A DNA stretch of 64,000 nucleotides from Alphaproteobacteria bacterium. Its GTDB lineage: Bacteria; Pseudomonadota; Alphaproteobacteria; Rhodospirillales; Casp-alpha2. Position numbers and translations under genes: made by a program. Below are positions 25,226 through 35,606 of this stretch, one piece after another. A model generated the notes under the pieces. That model searched no databases and was not told where the DNA came from. It was given only the letters and a program-made list of their open reading frames with translations. The DNA lies in NCBI GenBank assembly GCA_024279135.1, contig JAJRRU010000005.1, forward strand, positions 41,305-105,304. Reading direction: 5' to 3'. Every line of letters starts with the position of its first letter. Position 1 is the stretch's first letter.

Positions 25226-25708
25226 TTAGTCGTCCAGACCATGTTCCTGGCAGATCCTGGCGAGCAGCCCTGCGGCAGCTTTTTCCGACAAATCCAGAAC
25301 GGTCTCGAAGCCATGAGGCCCGCCGTAGTAGGGATCGGGCACATCGTCGGTGGCAAGTTTTGGTGCAAAATCGAGAAAACGTGATACCCGATCATGCAGG
25401 CCGGGCGGGCACACCGCCTTGATATCCATTACATTGTCGCCATCCATGGCAATCAGGTAATCAAATCTTGTGAAATCGTCCTGGCATAATTGCCGGGCGC
25501 GCAATCCGGTAATGTCGATACCCCGTCTGGCTGCGGCCTGACAAGCCCGGGTATCGGGGGGCTTGCCGATATGATAGCGCGCGGTGCCACACGAGTCTGT
25601 GCTGATGTGCCCGGATAAATCTGCCCGCGCGACCTTGTGGGCAAACACCCCTTCTGCTGTGGGGGAGCGACAAATATTACCCAGACAGATAAACAGTACC
25701 TTGACCAA
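25226..25708 (-). CDS. Low-molecular-weight protein tyrosine phosphatase
   Basis: Hydrolyses phosphotyrosine or related phosphate esters. The P-loop C(X)5R(S/T) is present as CLGNICRSPT near residue 8, and the general-acid loop as DVPDPYYGG. TTG 25708 is taken as start: GGGAGG (25714-25719) lies 5 bases before it and the resulting 160-residue protein begins MVKVLFICLGN, as in the family. An in-frame ATG further out would add an unlikely leader. It diverges from cobB. Confidence 0.9.
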   Translation of the reverse strand: MVKVLFICLGNICRSPTAEGVFAHKVARADLSGHISTDSCGTARYHIGKPPDTRACQAAARRGIDITGLRARQLCQDDFTRFDYLIAMDGDNVMDIKAVCPPGLHDRVSRFLDFAPKLATDDVPDPYYGGPHGFETVLDLSEKAAAGLLARICQEHGLDD

Positions 25709-25818
25709 CAGGGCCTCCCGATAGGACAATATCATTAAGCTCATTGAACTCATTGAGCTATGCAGTATTTCAATGCTGGTCGACCCGGGCAAGGGCATTT
25801 TAAGAAAAGAAAACCATA

Positions 25819-26550
25819 ATGGCAGATTTTTCCCATAATGGGCCAATAGTTATCCTGACCGGGGCCGGAATCTCTCGGGAATCCGGGCTGTCGACCTTTC
25901 GCGACAGTGACGGTTTGTGGGCGCAATATAACATTGAAGATGTGGCAACCCCCCAGGCTTTCGCCCGCAACCCTCAGGGTGTTCATGAATTTTATAACCT
26001 GCGACGCCGTTTCATGAGCGAAAAAGATATTCGTCCCAACGCCGCTCACCATGCCTTGGTTCGCCTGGAACGGGACTGGCCCGGCGGAGTTCTGATTATT
26101 ACCCAGAATATCGATGACTTGCACGAACAGGCCGGATCAAAAAACCTGATTCACATGCATGGCCAGTGTAATCAGGTGTTATGTAGCTTGTGTGGCGATG
26201 TGCGCCATAGCCCGGGCGACCTTTTCACAGATCATATTTGCAAGGCTTGTAATCAGGCTGGCGGATTACGACCCAATGTGGTGTGGTTCGGAGAAACACC
26301 CTACCACATGGACCGTATTGCCCAGGCCCTGGTGGGATGTGGTTTGTTTATATCCATCGGCACATCTGGCACCGTTTACCCGGCGGCCGGGTTCGTTGAT
26401 CTGGTCAGTTCAACCAGCAAGGCCCGAATCGTAGAGCTTAATCTTGAGCCTTCAAAAGGGGCAAATCAGTATACCCAAGCCTATTATGGCCCGGCGAGCG
26501 AGGTAGTGCCGGTGTTTATCGAAGATCTGCTGGCTTTATGTGATGTTTGA
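25819..26550 (+). CDS. cobB: NAD-dependent protein deacylase (sirtuin)
   Basis: A 243-residue CobB-type sirtuin that removes acyl groups from lysine using NAD. It shows the NAD-binding GAGISRESGLSTFRD, the TQNIDDLH motif, catalytic His in HMHGQ, four zinc cysteines (CSLC and CKAC), and GTSGTVYPAAGF. Tyr and Arg in FYNLRRRF match the class III signature of desuccinylases/demalonylases, so it may prefer succinyl-lysine. No other acylation gene is adjacent. Confidence 0.93.
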   Translation: MADFSHNGPIVILTGAGISRESGLSTFRDSDGLWAQYNIEDVATPQAFARNPQGVHEFYNLRRRFMSEKDIRPNAAHHALVRLERDWPGGVLIITQNIDDLHEQAGSKNLIHMHGQCNQVLCSLCGDVRHSPGDLFTDHICKACNQAGGLRPNVVWFGETPYHMDRIAQALVGCGLFISIGTSGTVYPAAGFVDLVSSTSKARIVELNLEPSKGANQYTQAYYGPASEVVPVFIEDLLALCDV

Positions 26551-26610
26551 TTAAGTTTAAATGGTTGATTTTAATTGTTATACTGATGTTCATAGATTAA
26601 GATTACAATA

Positions 26611-28107
26611 TTGATCTTAACTGTGTGTATTACTTCAGCCGAGGCTCTATTGCGAAGCATCTCCGAGACTGATCTTACCGCTCGTTTGGAATTTGATAAC
26701 CCGTGGTGGGCCTTTACCGAAGATACCAAAATTCGGTTCCGGGCACCCACCCGACGATCTTTTTATGCTGAATTCGAGGGCCACGTCATGGACTGTGGCC
26801 AGGGTCGTGTATTATGCCTGACCGGGCCATTGCGGGCTGGAAAAACCGTATTAATGCGCCAGGTGGTGGCCAGCCTGATCGAAGGCGGGGTGTCACCACA
26901 GGCAATATTTTATTGCTCCCTGACCACACCCAGTTATGCGGCATTATCGCTGAGTGCCTTGTATGAGGTTTTTTACGCTCACCATGAGCATAACGGTAAT
27001 ACATCTGGCCCTTCCGATGGTTCGGGGCGCCGGGACAACGAACTATACGTATTTTTTGACGAGGCGCAGTATATCCAGGGTTGGGAAGCGGACATGTTAA
27101 TGTTGGCAAAACAAAACCCCAATGTACGTTTTGTGGCTTGCGTATCGGCCGGTGCCCCCGCGCATGTCAGTGAGGAAGTGACCCACAACGGGCTCATGCG
27201 CACGGTTGTTCTGACCCCTTTGACATTCCCGGAATTCCTGCGCTATCGGGAAACTGAAGATCAGTTGTTTGAATTGGGCGATGTGGGATCTGGCGGTCCG
27301 GGCGCTTTGAAAAGTGGCGCCATATCACAGCTCAATGCCGAGTTTCACCGTTACGTAAATTTTGGCGGGTTTCTCGAAGGTGTCCTGGGACAGAAACGGG
27401 AAGGTGCACCGGCACCGACCTTTATTCGTGATGGGCTGATCGACCGGGTGTTGCGCAAGGATCTGGCCGGTATCCACGGTGTCAATGATGCCCGCGAGCT
27501 TAACCGGCTGTTTGCTTTGCTGGCATTTAATACCGGGCTTGAAATAAGCATGGACGATCTGGCGCGCAGTGCCGGGATTGCCAAGAATACGGTACGAAAG
27601 TACCTGGATTATCTGGAATCGGCGTTTTTAATCCACCGTCTGGAACGTCTCGATCGCCAGGCCAAACGTTTCCAGCGCGCCGTTGCTTTCAAGGTCTATC
27701 TGACCAGTCCGTGTCTGTACAGTGCCCTGTTCGGTCCCGTGGCGGCCAATGACCCGGTCTTTCCCAGACTGGCTGAAACGGCCCTGGTATCGCAATGGCT
27801 GGGCACGCCGGCAATACGTCATCTGGCCTATTCAAGCTGGCGCGGCGGACAGGTTGATTTGATGTCCATGAACCCCGAAGATGACAAACTGGAGCGGATT
27901 TACGAACTGGACTGGCATAATGGTTATGGCTCGCCCGATCACAAGCCCGAAGAACTGGTGAAATATCTGGAGAGCAACAATCCGGGCGCCCACCCCTATA
28001 TTCTGACCCGCACCATTGCCCGCCAGGGTCGTATGCGGGGCACCGATATCACCCTGGCCCCGCTGGCATTCTATTGTTACTGGCTGGGGCGTGATGCTGG
28101 CGGCTAG
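26611..28107 (+). CDS. AAA-type ATPase with DUF4143 C-terminal domain
   Basis: A 498-residue protein of the AAA_14/DUF4143 family. Walker A is GPLRAGKT (about 71-78) and Walker [10 protein letters not shown] (about 145-153). A winged-helix segment ([29 protein letters not shown]) precedes a C-terminal nuclease-like DUF4143 region. The family is widespread, often near mobile or defence genes, and its function is unknown. The start is uncertain: TTG 26611 is the first possibility, and GTG 26623 or TTG 26650 are alternatives. Its TAG overlaps the argG TAG within a CTAG palindrome. Confidence 0.83.
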   Translation: MILTVCITSAEALLRSISETDLTARLEFDNPWWAFTEDTKIRFRAPTRRSFYAEFEGHVMDCGQGRVLCLTGPLRAGKTVLMRQVVASLIEGGVSPQAIFYCSLTTPSYAALSLSALYEVFYAHHEHNGNTSGPSDGSGRRDNELYVFFDEAQYIQGWEADMLMLAKQNPNVRFVACVSAGAPAHVSEEVTHNGLMRTVVLTPLTFPEFLRYRETEDQLFELGDVGSGGPGALKSGAISQLNAEFHRYVNFGGFLEGVLGQKREGAPAPTFIRDGLIDRVLRKDLAGIHGVNDARELNRLFALLAFNTGLEISMDDLARSAGIAKNTVRKYLDYLESAFLIHRLERLDRQAKRFQRAVAFKVYLTSPCLYSALFGPVAANDPVFPRLAETALVSQWLGTPAIRHLAYSSWRGGQVDLMSMNPEDDKLERIYELDWHNGYGSPDHKPEELVKYLESNNPGAHPYILTRTIARQGRMRGTDITLAPLAFYCYWLGRDAGG

Positions 28108-29321
28108 GATTTATCTTCCAAGGCCTTACGGGTACGCAAACGCAGGGCATTGAGCTTGATGAAACCCTGGGCGTCGCGTTGATCGTACACGTTGTCTTCC
28201 TCGAAAGTCACCAATTCTTCACTGTACAGGCTAAAGGGTGATTTGCGCCCGGTAATGATCACATTGCCCTTATAGAGCTTCATGCGCACGGTTCCGGTCA
28301 CGTTGTAGGATGCGGCATCGATGGCGGCCTGCAACATCTCGCGTTCCGGCGAGAACCAGAAACCATTGTAAACAATCTCGGCGTAGCGCGGCATCAGCTC
28401 GTCTTTCTGGTGCATGGCACCGCGGTCCAGGGTCAGGCTTTCCATGGCGCGCCGGGCGTGGAACAGCACGGTGCCGCCGGGGGTCTCGTATATGCCCCGT
28501 GATTTCATGCCCACGAAACGGTTTTCCACGATATCGATGGCACCGATACCGTTGGCACCGCCCAGTTCGTTCAGTTTGCTCAGCATGGCGGCCGGGCTTA
28601 ATGTCTCGCCGTTGATGGCAACCGGGTCACCGGCGGCAAAATCAATGGTTATTTCGAGCGGTGTATCGGGCGCTTTCCAGCATGGCACCACGCGGCTCAG
28701 CACATGGTCCCAGTCGGCCTCGACCCAGGGGTCTTCCAGCGCCTTGCCTTCCGATGAGACGTGCAACAGGTTGGCATCCTGAGAGAATGGCGGCTCACCG
28801 CGCTTGTCCTTGGGAACCGGTATCTGGTTTTTTTCCGCATATTCGATCAGGGTGGTCCGCGATGTAAGATCCCATTCACGCCACGGTGCGATGATTTTGA
28901 TGTCGGGTTGCAAGGCGTAATATCCCAGCTCAAAACGGACCTGGTCGTTGCCTTTGCCGGTGGCACCGTGAGATACCGCATCGGCCCCGACCTGGCGGGC
29001 AATCTCGATCTGGCGTTTGGCAATCAAGGGCCGTGCTATGGACGTGCCCAACAGGTAGGTGCCTTCATACAAGGCATTTGAGCGGAACATGGGGAACACA
29101 TAATCGCGGACAAATTCTTCTTTCAGATCTTCGACAAAAATTTCCTTGATGCCCAGCATTTCGGCTTTTTTGCGGGCCGGTTCCAGCTCTTCACCCTGGC
29201 CCAGATCGGCGGTAAATGTCACCACCTCGCAATGATAGGTTTCTTGCAGCCATTTCAATATGACCGAGGTATCCAGGCCACCGGAATAAGCCAGCACTAC
29301 TTTGTTGATTTTATCTGCCAT
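28104..29321 (-). CDS. argG: Argininosuccinate synthase
   Basis: Joins citrulline and aspartate with ATP to form argininosuccinate in arginine biosynthesis. The 405-residue length is standard. Landmarks are the PP-loop [10 protein letters not shown] near residue 10, [13 protein letters not shown], and the C-terminal [11 protein letters not shown] region. Monocistronic as far as seen; it converges on the ATPase gene with a 4-base overlap. Confidence 0.97.
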   Translation of the reverse strand: MADKINKVVLAYSGGLDTSVILKWLQETYHCEVVTFTADLGQGEELEPARKKAEMLGIKEIFVEDLKEEFVRDYVFPMFRSNALYEGTYLLGTSIARPLIAKRQIEIARQVGADAVSHGATGKGNDQVRFELGYYALQPDIKIIAPWREWDLTSRTTLIEYAEKNQIPVPKDKRGEPPFSQDANLLHVSSEGKALEDPWVEADWDHVLSRVVPCWKAPDTPLEITIDFAAGDPVAINGETLSPAAMLSKLNELGGANGIGAIDIVENRFVGMKSRGIYETPGGTVLFHARRAMESLTLDRGAMHQKDELMPRYAEIVYNGFWFSPEREMLQAAIDAASYNVTGTVRMKLYKGNVIITGRKSPFSLYSEELVTFEEDNVYDQRDAQGFIKLNALRLRTRKALEDKS

Positions 29322-29398
29322 GATGATGCACCCATCTAAAGGTTTTGTTATGGTAATCCGGTGCGCAGTATATGAATATTTGAAGCTAGAGCAAGCAA

Positions 29399-30028
29399 TC
29401 AGGCGAGCCAGGTATCGAGCGGCTGTTTCAAGTCTTCAAACGACTGATAACCGGCACTAAGCAGAGACATTTCGTCATCCTTACGCAGGATTACACTGGG
29501 ATAACCGGTAATGCCCATCTGGCGGACCACGCTAAAATCCCCGGCTACCTCATGGGCGCTGGCCACATCGTCGAACTGGTTTAAAAAGATTTCGCTCTCC
29601 AGACCGGCATCCGCGGCAATGTCTGCCAGAATATTTCGATCCGTAATATCCCGATTATCCCCATAAAACGCCTGCTGGAGGCCATCCAGATAGGCAAGTG
29701 TCCGCGAGGGCTGGATTTTACGCATGATGCAAACCGCCCGACATGGCGGTTCGGTGTCATAGACAAACCCGTCGCGCTCAAAAAATGTCCGGTCGAAGGG
29801 TTGTCCGGTGCGCTCAGAAACATGATCCCAATGTTCGGCGATGCTGGTTTTCATGGCATCATCCATGGCCGTGCGGGTCAGGGGCCGCAATCCGCCCATC
29901 ATGAAACGCAGGGTTGCCCGTGGTTCGATGTACTCTGCAATGGTGTTGATGACCGGTGAAAAGCCCCAGCACCAGGAACACATGGGATCGGCGACATAGA
30001 TCAGCTCAAGGCTGGAGTTCTCACTCAT
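29399..30028 (-). CDS. DsbA-family thioredoxin-fold protein
   Basis: A 209-residue cytoplasmic protein (no signal peptide) with a DsbA/FrnE-type thioredoxin fold. The redox motif CSWC is at about residues 17-20, and the cis-proline is in GITGYPSVI. Such proteins act as thiol-disulfide oxidoreductases or glutathione-dependent isomerases; the substrate is unknown. It overlaps the stop of rlmN by 4 bases (ATGA) and is translated from the same message. Confidence 0.88.
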   Translation of the reverse strand: MSENSSLELIYVADPMCSWCWGFSPVINTIAEYIEPRATLRFMMGGLRPLTRTAMDDAMKTSIAEHWDHVSERTGQPFDRTFFERDGFVYDTEPPCRAVCIMRKIQPSRTLAYLDGLQQAFYGDNRDITDRNILADIAADAGLESEIFLNQFDDVASAHEVAGDFSVVRQMGITGYPSVILRKDDEMSLLSAGYQSFEDLKQPLDTWLA

Positions 30029-31221
30029 GAGGTGCTGGCGTGCTGGGTTTCCCGCGCCGCTTTGCGCTGTTGGCTTTCGGCGCGCAGACGGTCAAGGTCG
30101 CGGGTGCTGGCCGATTTCAACTGACCACAGGCCGCCAGAATATCGCGCCCGCGCGGCACCCGGATGGGGGCGGAAAAACCGCCATCATTGAGAATTTCGG
30201 AAAACCGCTTGATGTCATCGGCATGTGAGCACTGATACGGTGCGCCCGGCCAGGGGTTAAACGGAATCAGGTTGAATTTGACCGGGATACCCTTGACCAT
30301 CCTGAGTAACTCGCGGGCATCGGCCGGGGAGTCGTTGATGCCGCGCAGCATGACATATTCAAAGGTAATGCGCCGCGCGTTGTTAGCCGATGGGTATCGG
30401 CGACAGGCAGCAAGCAATTCCTTGAGGGGATATTTTTTATTGATGGGGACCAGAACATCACGTAACTGGTCGGTCACGGCATGTAAACTGACCGCCAGAT
30501 TAACACCCAGTTCACTTCCGCAACGATCCATCATGGGCACCAGCCCGGACGTTGACAAGGTTATGCGACGTTTGGATATGGCGATGCCTTCACCATCCAT
30601 AATGATCTTCAAGGCTTTTGATACGTTATCGAAATTAATTAAAGGCTCGCCCATACCCATCATAACGATATTGGATAACAACCGTGTACCCGAGGGTGAC
30701 GGCCATTCGCCATAACTGTCGCGGGCGGCCATGAATTGTCCGACGATTTCTCCGGCACTCAGATTACGGACCAACCCCATGGTACCGGTATGACAGAATG
30801 TACACGTTAGTGAACAGCCAACCTGACAGGAGATGCACACAGCACCGCGATCGTCTTCTGGAATAAAAACCGTTTCGGCCTCATTACCATCTGGGAAGGC
30901 AAACAACCATTTGCGGGCTTTGTCGCGGGAGGTTTGTTCCAGTGAAATCTCGGGTCGGCGAATAACACATTGCTCGCTCAGGGTTTCGCGCATGGATTTT
31001 GCGATGGTGGTCATTTTGGCAAAATCTGTCTCGCCGCGATGATAAATCCAGTGCCAGAGCTGTTTGGTCCGAAATGCCGGTTCGCCCATGTCTTTTAACA
31101 GCTCACCCAGTTCATTGCGTGACAGACCGACCAGGTCGGTACGCTTATCACGGGATTTCGCGGCGGGCCGGTTGTTTTGAGCAGGTGATTGAGTCTGTGA
31201 TTGAGTCTGGGGCTGTGTCAT
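30025..31221 (-). CDS. rlmN: 23S rRNA (adenine-2503-C2)/tRNA methyltransferase
   Basis: A radical SAM enzyme that methylates C2 of A2503 in 23S rRNA and A37 of some tRNAs. The 398-residue chain has the iron-sulfur CxxxCxxC motif in [11 protein letters not shown], the SAM-binding GMGEPLIN, and the acceptor cysteine region near the C-terminus (ILAACGQL). The N-terminal 25 residues are a Gln/Thr/Ser-rich low-complexity tail made of repeats of TQSQ. Confidence 0.96.
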   Translation of the reverse strand: MTQPQTQSQTQSPAQNNRPAAKSRDKRTDLVGLSRNELGELLKDMGEPAFRTKQLWHWIYHRGETDFAKMTTIAKSMRETLSEQCVIRRPEISLEQTSRDKARKWLFAFPDGNEAETVFIPEDDRGAVCISCQVGCSLTCTFCHTGTMGLVRNLSAGEIVGQFMAARDSYGEWPSPSGTRLLSNIVMMGMGEPLINFDNVSKALKIIMDGEGIAISKRRITLSTSGLVPMMDRCGSELGVNLAVSLHAVTDQLRDVLVPINKKYPLKELLAACRRYPSANNARRITFEYVMLRGINDSPADARELLRMVKGIPVKFNLIPFNPWPGAPYQCSHADDIKRFSEILNDGGFSAPIRVPRGRDILAACGQLKSASTRDLDRLRAESQQRKAARETQHASTS

Positions 31222-31273
31222 GGCCTATTACATAAAGAGCCGAAGCGTAAATGTTAAGCTTTAATTTCACGCT

Positions 31274-31816
31274 TTAATTAATACCACAAGCCGCCAGAGA
31301 CTTTTTATAGGCTCGTGTGAAGCCCTTTAACGAATAAATATCCGTGGTTTGTGTACCTCGCCAGGATACGCCGTCGATAATCATGGTATCACCCTTACGC
31401 ATGGCGGCAACCAGCTGTTGATCACTTTTGACATCGCGGGCCCAGGCCATTGCGCCAAGGGCAAACAGGGTATAGGTGGTTCCGTCGATGGTGACTCCAA
31501 CGTTGCTGTTTTCCTTGTATTTGTACCCGGCGCGAATACTGACCACATTTAATTCGCCAATTTCCGGGCGGTGGGTCACCAGCAAGAAGGTATCGCCCCG
31601 GATGGTATAATCACCTTCGGACCCCTGCGGTTCAGAGCCTATATAACAGACCTTGTTACCGTTACTGGTGGTCATGAAGGTTGACCAGTCTCCAAAAGTT
31701 CCAATGGTTTCGGCTTTAAGCCCACCGCTGGCAAGCAACAACATCACGATAGTTGCCGTCATAGCCGCGTGGAAACCGGTTATCCGTTTACATTGCATTT
31801 TTGTCTGTTTTTTCAT
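31274..31816 (-). CDS. Invasion-associated locus B family protein
   Basis: A secreted protein of the IalB family common in alphaproteobacteria; the biochemical role is unknown. ATG 31816 is taken as start (180 residues) and gives a signal peptide ending near LLLASGGLKA. Upstream in-frame codons would add an implausible leader. The ATG four to six codons further on is also possible. It includes GDWSTFMTTSNGNKVCYIGSEP and FTRAYKKSLAACGI, with two cysteines likely to pair. It lies 52 bases upstream of rlmN and may share its promoter. Confidence 0.8.
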   Translation of the reverse strand: MKKQTKMQCKRITGFHAAMTATIVMLLLASGGLKAETIGTFGDWSTFMTTSNGNKVCYIGSEPQGSEGDYTIRGDTFLLVTHRPEIGELNVVSIRAGYKYKENSNVGVTIDGTTYTLFALGAMAWARDVKSDQQLVAAMRKGDTMIIDGVSWRGTQTTDIYSLKGFTRAYKKSLAACGIN

Positions 31817-31905
31817 CAGCACACTATTTATTTCATTGCCCAAACATGCCACTTTGTCAGGGGTTCGCAAGGACATTCTTAAACATTTGAAGAACATAGT
31901 ATCTC

Positions 31906-32913
31906 ATGAAACTTTCCGAAGTATTACTGGTCGATGTTATTCGCGGCAATCTGGTTGAAAGCAGCCATTTATGCGATGGTGCCGTGGTTACTGCATCGGG
32001 CGATATCACCATGGCCTGGGGCGATCCCATGCGAGAGATTTTTCCACGCTCCGCCATTAAACCGGTGCAGGCCCTGCCATTGATTGAAAGCGGCGCGGCG
32101 GATCATTTCGATTTTTCCCCAAGTGATATCGCGTTGGCCTGTGCCTCCCATAACAGTGAGGAAATTCATGTTCGCAGCGTCGAGGATATTCTGACCCGTC
32201 TGGGTTTGAGTCACGCCGCACTGGAATGTGGCGCACACCGGCCTATTAATGAGGCGGCCAGAGATATTCTTGTGCAGCAGGGTGAAGAACCTCACCGGGC
32301 GCACAATAACTGTTCGGGCAAACACGCCGGATTTTTGAGCACGGCTGTGCATCTTGGTGAAAATCCGGCGGGATACATTCGTGCAGAACACCCCGTGCAG
32401 GAACGTATTTTTCAGGTTATGAGCGATATGTCAGACTTTGATCTGTCGGCAACGGCCCGTGGTGCCGATGGTTGTGGTATCCCGGTAATCGGGATGCCGC
32501 TTAGTGGTCTGGCGCGTGCCATGGCGCGCATGGCAGACCCGACCGGGATGGGCCATGCACGCGAAGAAGCCGCGCGGCGGATTACCAAAGCCATGATGGC
32601 ACACCCTTATATGGTAGCCGGAGCAACCCGCATGGATACGCTGGCCATGCAGGCTATGGACGGTGTTGCTTTGAAAACCGGTGCCGAAGGTGTGCATATT
32701 GCCATCATACCCCACCGGGGTCTTGGCATCGCGCTCAAGGCCCGTGATGGCAATACACGGGCCAGTGAGGTGGCCATGCTTTGGATATTGCGCCAAATGG
32801 GCATGATCAGCGACAGTGCGGCGCGTGATATGGCCGGGTTGTTGCAGCCAGAGATTAAAAATACCCTCGATGAGATCGTCGGTTCGATCCACGTACATGG
32901 CTCAGCGGCGTGA
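31906..32913 (+). CDS. L-asparaginase of the rhizobial (AsnII/ReAV) type
   Basis: Hydrolyses asparagine to aspartate and ammonia. The 335-residue chain matches the Rhizobium etli type asparaginase family, unrelated to E. coli AnsA/AnsB. It has the Ser-x-x-Lys pair S49/K52 in RSAIKP, a second serine in CASHNSEE, and the zinc-ligand motifs CSGKHAG and DGCGIP. No signal peptide, so cytoplasmic. Its TGA overlaps the next gene's GTG (GTGA). Confidence 0.9.
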   Translation: MKLSEVLLVDVIRGNLVESSHLCDGAVVTASGDITMAWGDPMREIFPRSAIKPVQALPLIESGAADHFDFSPSDIALACASHNSEEIHVRSVEDILTRLGLSHAALECGAHRPINEAARDILVQQGEEPHRAHNNCSGKHAGFLSTAVHLGENPAGYIRAEHPVQERIFQVMSDMSDFDLSATARGADGCGIPVIGMPLSGLARAMARMADPTGMGHAREEAARRITKAMMAHPYMVAGATRMDTLAMQAMDGVALKTGAEGVHIAIIPHRGLGIALKARDGNTRASEVAMLWILRQMGMISDSAARDMAGLLQPEIKNTLDEIVGSIHVHGSAA

Positions 32914-34466
32914 GCAGTGCTGTTCGCCATTTGTTGTCGGTACGTGGCTTTCATCTCGGTATGGGGGGCTATTTACTGGCCCTTTATGTCTTGCGCATTG
33001 TGTTGTTTCCCGGAGCCTCTGAAGACGACGCCGAACAGATATTTTTTGCCCAGTCGCTGAGCGGTGGTTATAAACCCGGCCAGCCACCGCTTTATACCTG
33101 GATTGTTTATAGCGTTACCCAGATCGCCGGTGTCAGCCTGGCGGTGGTGGTCGCCATCAAGTTTGCCGCACTGGCCGCGATTTATGGCCTGAGCTTTCGT
33201 CTTGCCCGATTGATGGGCCTGGCGGCAGACTGGGCGGCATTTGCCGCACTCAGTGTATTTGCCTTGTATTATATTGGCTGGGACAGTGTGCTGAACTACT
33301 CCCAAACGGTCCTGATGACGGCCTTGTGTCTGGCCGCCCTGCATGGGGTTATGCGTATTGCTAAAGGTCATGCGGGCTGGATTGAATTTATCTATCTCGG
33401 TGTGGTGACCGGGGCCGGGGTGATGACCAAGTATAATTTTGCCATTTTTCTTGTCGCCATGTTTGGTGCGGCCCTAATGGATCGTGAACTGCGCCGGGCA
33501 TTGCTGAGCAGCAAGGGTTTACTGGTTGTGGTGCTGGTGGGTTTAATCGCCCTGCCGCACGGGTTGTGGTTGCTGGGTGGTCATGTGGGCACGGAGGATC
33601 TGGCCCGGGCGGTACCTGAAACAGCCGGATTTTCTGTTGCGACACGCCTGAGCGGGCTCGGCGATATGTCCAATGCGGTGTTCTCGATCCTGTCGCCTTT
33701 GCTGATTTTGTTTTTGATATTTTTTCCTAAAGCCTTTCTGCCCATTCAGCATTCGAGCGATGCTACCTTGCAGGGGCGAAGACTGCTGGAACGGGGCGGG
33801 GTTATCATCCTGGTCATTATGGCGCTGGTGGTGGTGGTTTCCGGTATAACGGAAGTGCGCAACCACTGGTTCCTGGTGTTGATCGCATTTCCGGTGTACG
33901 GCACGTTACGCATTGCCGCGGTTTACCGCGAGATCGCTTTGCGACGGGTAAGTTGGTATCTTTGTGTGCTGGTGGTTCTTGCCGGGGTTGTCATGATTGT
34001 GCTGGCTGGCCGTGCTTTGCAAGGCGCGGAGGGGTGTCGCAAGTGTCGCCTGATCGTACCGTTTTCCGAGCTTGCCGATAAGTTGCGCCAGTCTGGTTTC
34101 AAAGGCGGGACCATCGTGACCTATGATTATCCGACCCAGGTCAGCGGGAATTTACGGCGATATTTCCCCGACCAGCGGTTCCTCAGTATGCGCTTTAACA
34201 GCTATGTCCCGCCATTAGGCCCGACTGTCTCGGCGTCCGGCCCGGACCAGTGTTTGGTGGTCTGGCATCTGGATTCAAGGCAGAAACCTGATCTGGCGGC
34301 AATTGATAGTGCCTTGCAAAGCCGTCTTGCGATTTTCCTGGAAAACACCGGCCCCATGCAGGTTATCGCGGTTCCCCTGGACGGTTTGTTCGATCCGCCG
34401 GGAACCCATGTTATGCGATTTGGTTATGTGCTTATAAATGATCAAACCCGTCAGGGAGCCTGTTGA
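32910..34466 (+). CDS. GT39-like membrane glycosyltransferase
   Basis: A 518-residue multi-spanning protein of the dolichyl-phosphate-mannose/ArnT-like family (PMT_2). It has an acidic motif just after the first membrane segment (EDDAEQIFFAQSL) and about ten membrane segments. It would transfer a sugar from a lipid-linked donor to a periplasmic acceptor, with lipid A or a glycan as candidates (inference). GTG 32910 overlaps the asparaginase stop in GTGA. The C-terminal 130 residues form a soluble domain. Confidence 0.82.
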   Translation: MSSAVRHLLSVRGFHLGMGGYLLALYVLRIVLFPGASEDDAEQIFFAQSLSGGYKPGQPPLYTWIVYSVTQIAGVSLAVVVAIKFAALAAIYGLSFRLARLMGLAADWAAFAALSVFALYYIGWDSVLNYSQTVLMTALCLAALHGVMRIAKGHAGWIEFIYLGVVTGAGVMTKYNFAIFLVAMFGAALMDRELRRALLSSKGLLVVVLVGLIALPHGLWLLGGHVGTEDLARAVPETAGFSVATRLSGLGDMSNAVFSILSPLLILFLIFFPKAFLPIQHSSDATLQGRRLLERGGVIILVIMALVVVVSGITEVRNHWFLVLIAFPVYGTLRIAAVYREIALRRVSWYLCVLVVLAGVVMIVLAGRALQGAEGCRKCRLIVPFSELADKLRQSGFKGGTIVTYDYPTQVSGNLRRYFPDQRFLSMRFNSYVPPLGPTVSASGPDQCLVVWHLDSRQKPDLAAIDSALQSRLAIFLENTGPMQVIAVPLDGLFDPPGTHVMRFGYVLINDQTRQGAC

Positions 34467-34536
34467 CCTTCCAGCAGCTAAAAGCTTTATAACGGTATTT
34501 GTTTGTAATCACTTCGTTCTATCAAAGGAAATAGTC

Positions 34537-34935
34537 GTGTTTAAATATATCTTATCAGCACTGATTATCGTTGCCATTGCCCTGGCGTGGATACAGTCAG
34601 ATTCCCAGGCTTCAGCGACCGTCGATCCGACGGCGGTAAAACTGCCAAAAATGACGCCTGCCCTGAATATGGGTAAAACAACCTACGATGCGTTTTGTGC
34701 TGTTTGCCATGGCAAAAATACGGCTGGCACGGATAAGGGACCGACCTTCCTCGACCGGGTTTACCATCCCGGGCATCACGGCGATGTGGCATTTTATGTG
34801 GCGCCCATAAAGGGGGCCAAGGCTCATCACTGGAAATTTGGTGATATGCTGCCGGTCGAGGGTGTAACAGATGCACACCTCAAGAAAATTGTGCCTTATA
34901 TCCGGGCGGTCCAGAAGGCTAACGGGCTTTTCTAA
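34537..34935 (+). CDS. Membrane-anchored class I cytochrome c
   Basis: A small electron carrier of 132 residues. GTG 34537 is preceded by AAGGA at suitable spacing; longer in-frame starts overlap the glycosyltransferase. It has an N-terminal membrane or signal segment (YILSALIIVAIALAWI), heme-binding CAVCH near residue 51, and an axial Met probably in FGDMLPVEG. The partner oxidase or reductase is not in the window. The stop overlaps the convergent methylase gene by 4 bases. Confidence 0.86.
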   Translation: MFKYILSALIIVAIALAWIQSDSQASATVDPTAVKLPKMTPALNMGKTTYDAFCAVCHGKNTAGTDKGPTFLDRVYHPGHHGDVAFYVAPIKGAKAHHWKFGDMLPVEGVTDAHLKKIVPYIRAVQKANGLF

Positions 34936-35519
34936 GCGTCTCCGCCCAGGGGCGGATCTGATCTATATGGTTCCAGGTTATTCAGGTCCGCTTTAGGTTT
35001 GCGGGAGTACCGTCCACCGTGTTTGTGTTTGGCACGGCCTTCGATCGGGCCGCCGGGGATGGTGTTGCGCGGGGCAAAGCGACCCATGGAAATACTGCGG
35101 TCATAGAGCACAAGGGCTCCGGCGAGGCCCACATTAATACAGAACTTGGTTGGAATTTTCACCGTGAAGGCACAGCGTTGCAAAATCTCCGGTGACAGAG
35201 AGCCTTTTTCCGGACCCAGAATATAGGCGGCCTGTTTGGGGTGATGGAAGCTGGGCAGTTCGATGGCATCATCGGTTAATTCAATACCTACCAGATCACA
35301 GCCCAGGGGCAACATCATGGCATCCATGTCAGGGAAATCGTAAAACGGCACATGGCCTTGCGCATTGGAGGTGTCGGAATGGCGCATGTGCTTGCGTTTG
35401 TAGCTGGCCGCTACCGTGAAGACAAAACTGGCACCGAAGGCATGGGCCGTGCGAAACAAGCTGCCAATATTCATGGCCTTGCTGATGCCTTCTACGCCAA
35501 CGCCGAAATAACCCCGCAT
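34932..35519 (-). CDS. SpoU/TrmH-family RNA 2'-O-methyltransferase
   Basis: A SPOUT-fold methylase for tRNA or rRNA ribose. The 196-residue chain has the three SpoU motifs: NIGSLFRTAHAFGA, LGPEKGSLS and IPTKFCINVGLAGALVLYD. ATG 35519 is chosen because CAGGAGC precedes it at the right distance; in-frame ATGs farther out would add a leader with no homology. The C-terminal tail is basic (KHKHGGRYSRKPK). Motif 2 has EKG in place of the usual E(G). Confidence 0.88.
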   Translation of the reverse strand: MRGYFGVGVEGISKAMNIGSLFRTAHAFGASFVFTVAASYKRKHMRHSDTSNAQGHVPFYDFPDMDAMMLPLGCDLVGIELTDDAIELPSFHHPKQAAYILGPEKGSLSPEILQRCAFTVKIPTKFCINVGLAGALVLYDRSISMGRFAPRNTIPGGPIEGRAKHKHGGRYSRKPKADLNNLEPYRSDPPLGGDA

Positions 35520-35606
35520 GGATATATGCTCCTGACATATTAAATTCGCTCCGACTATGGTCATTATGACTTGAAAATCAAGACAGTGTTGCGTAGGGGT
35601 ACATAC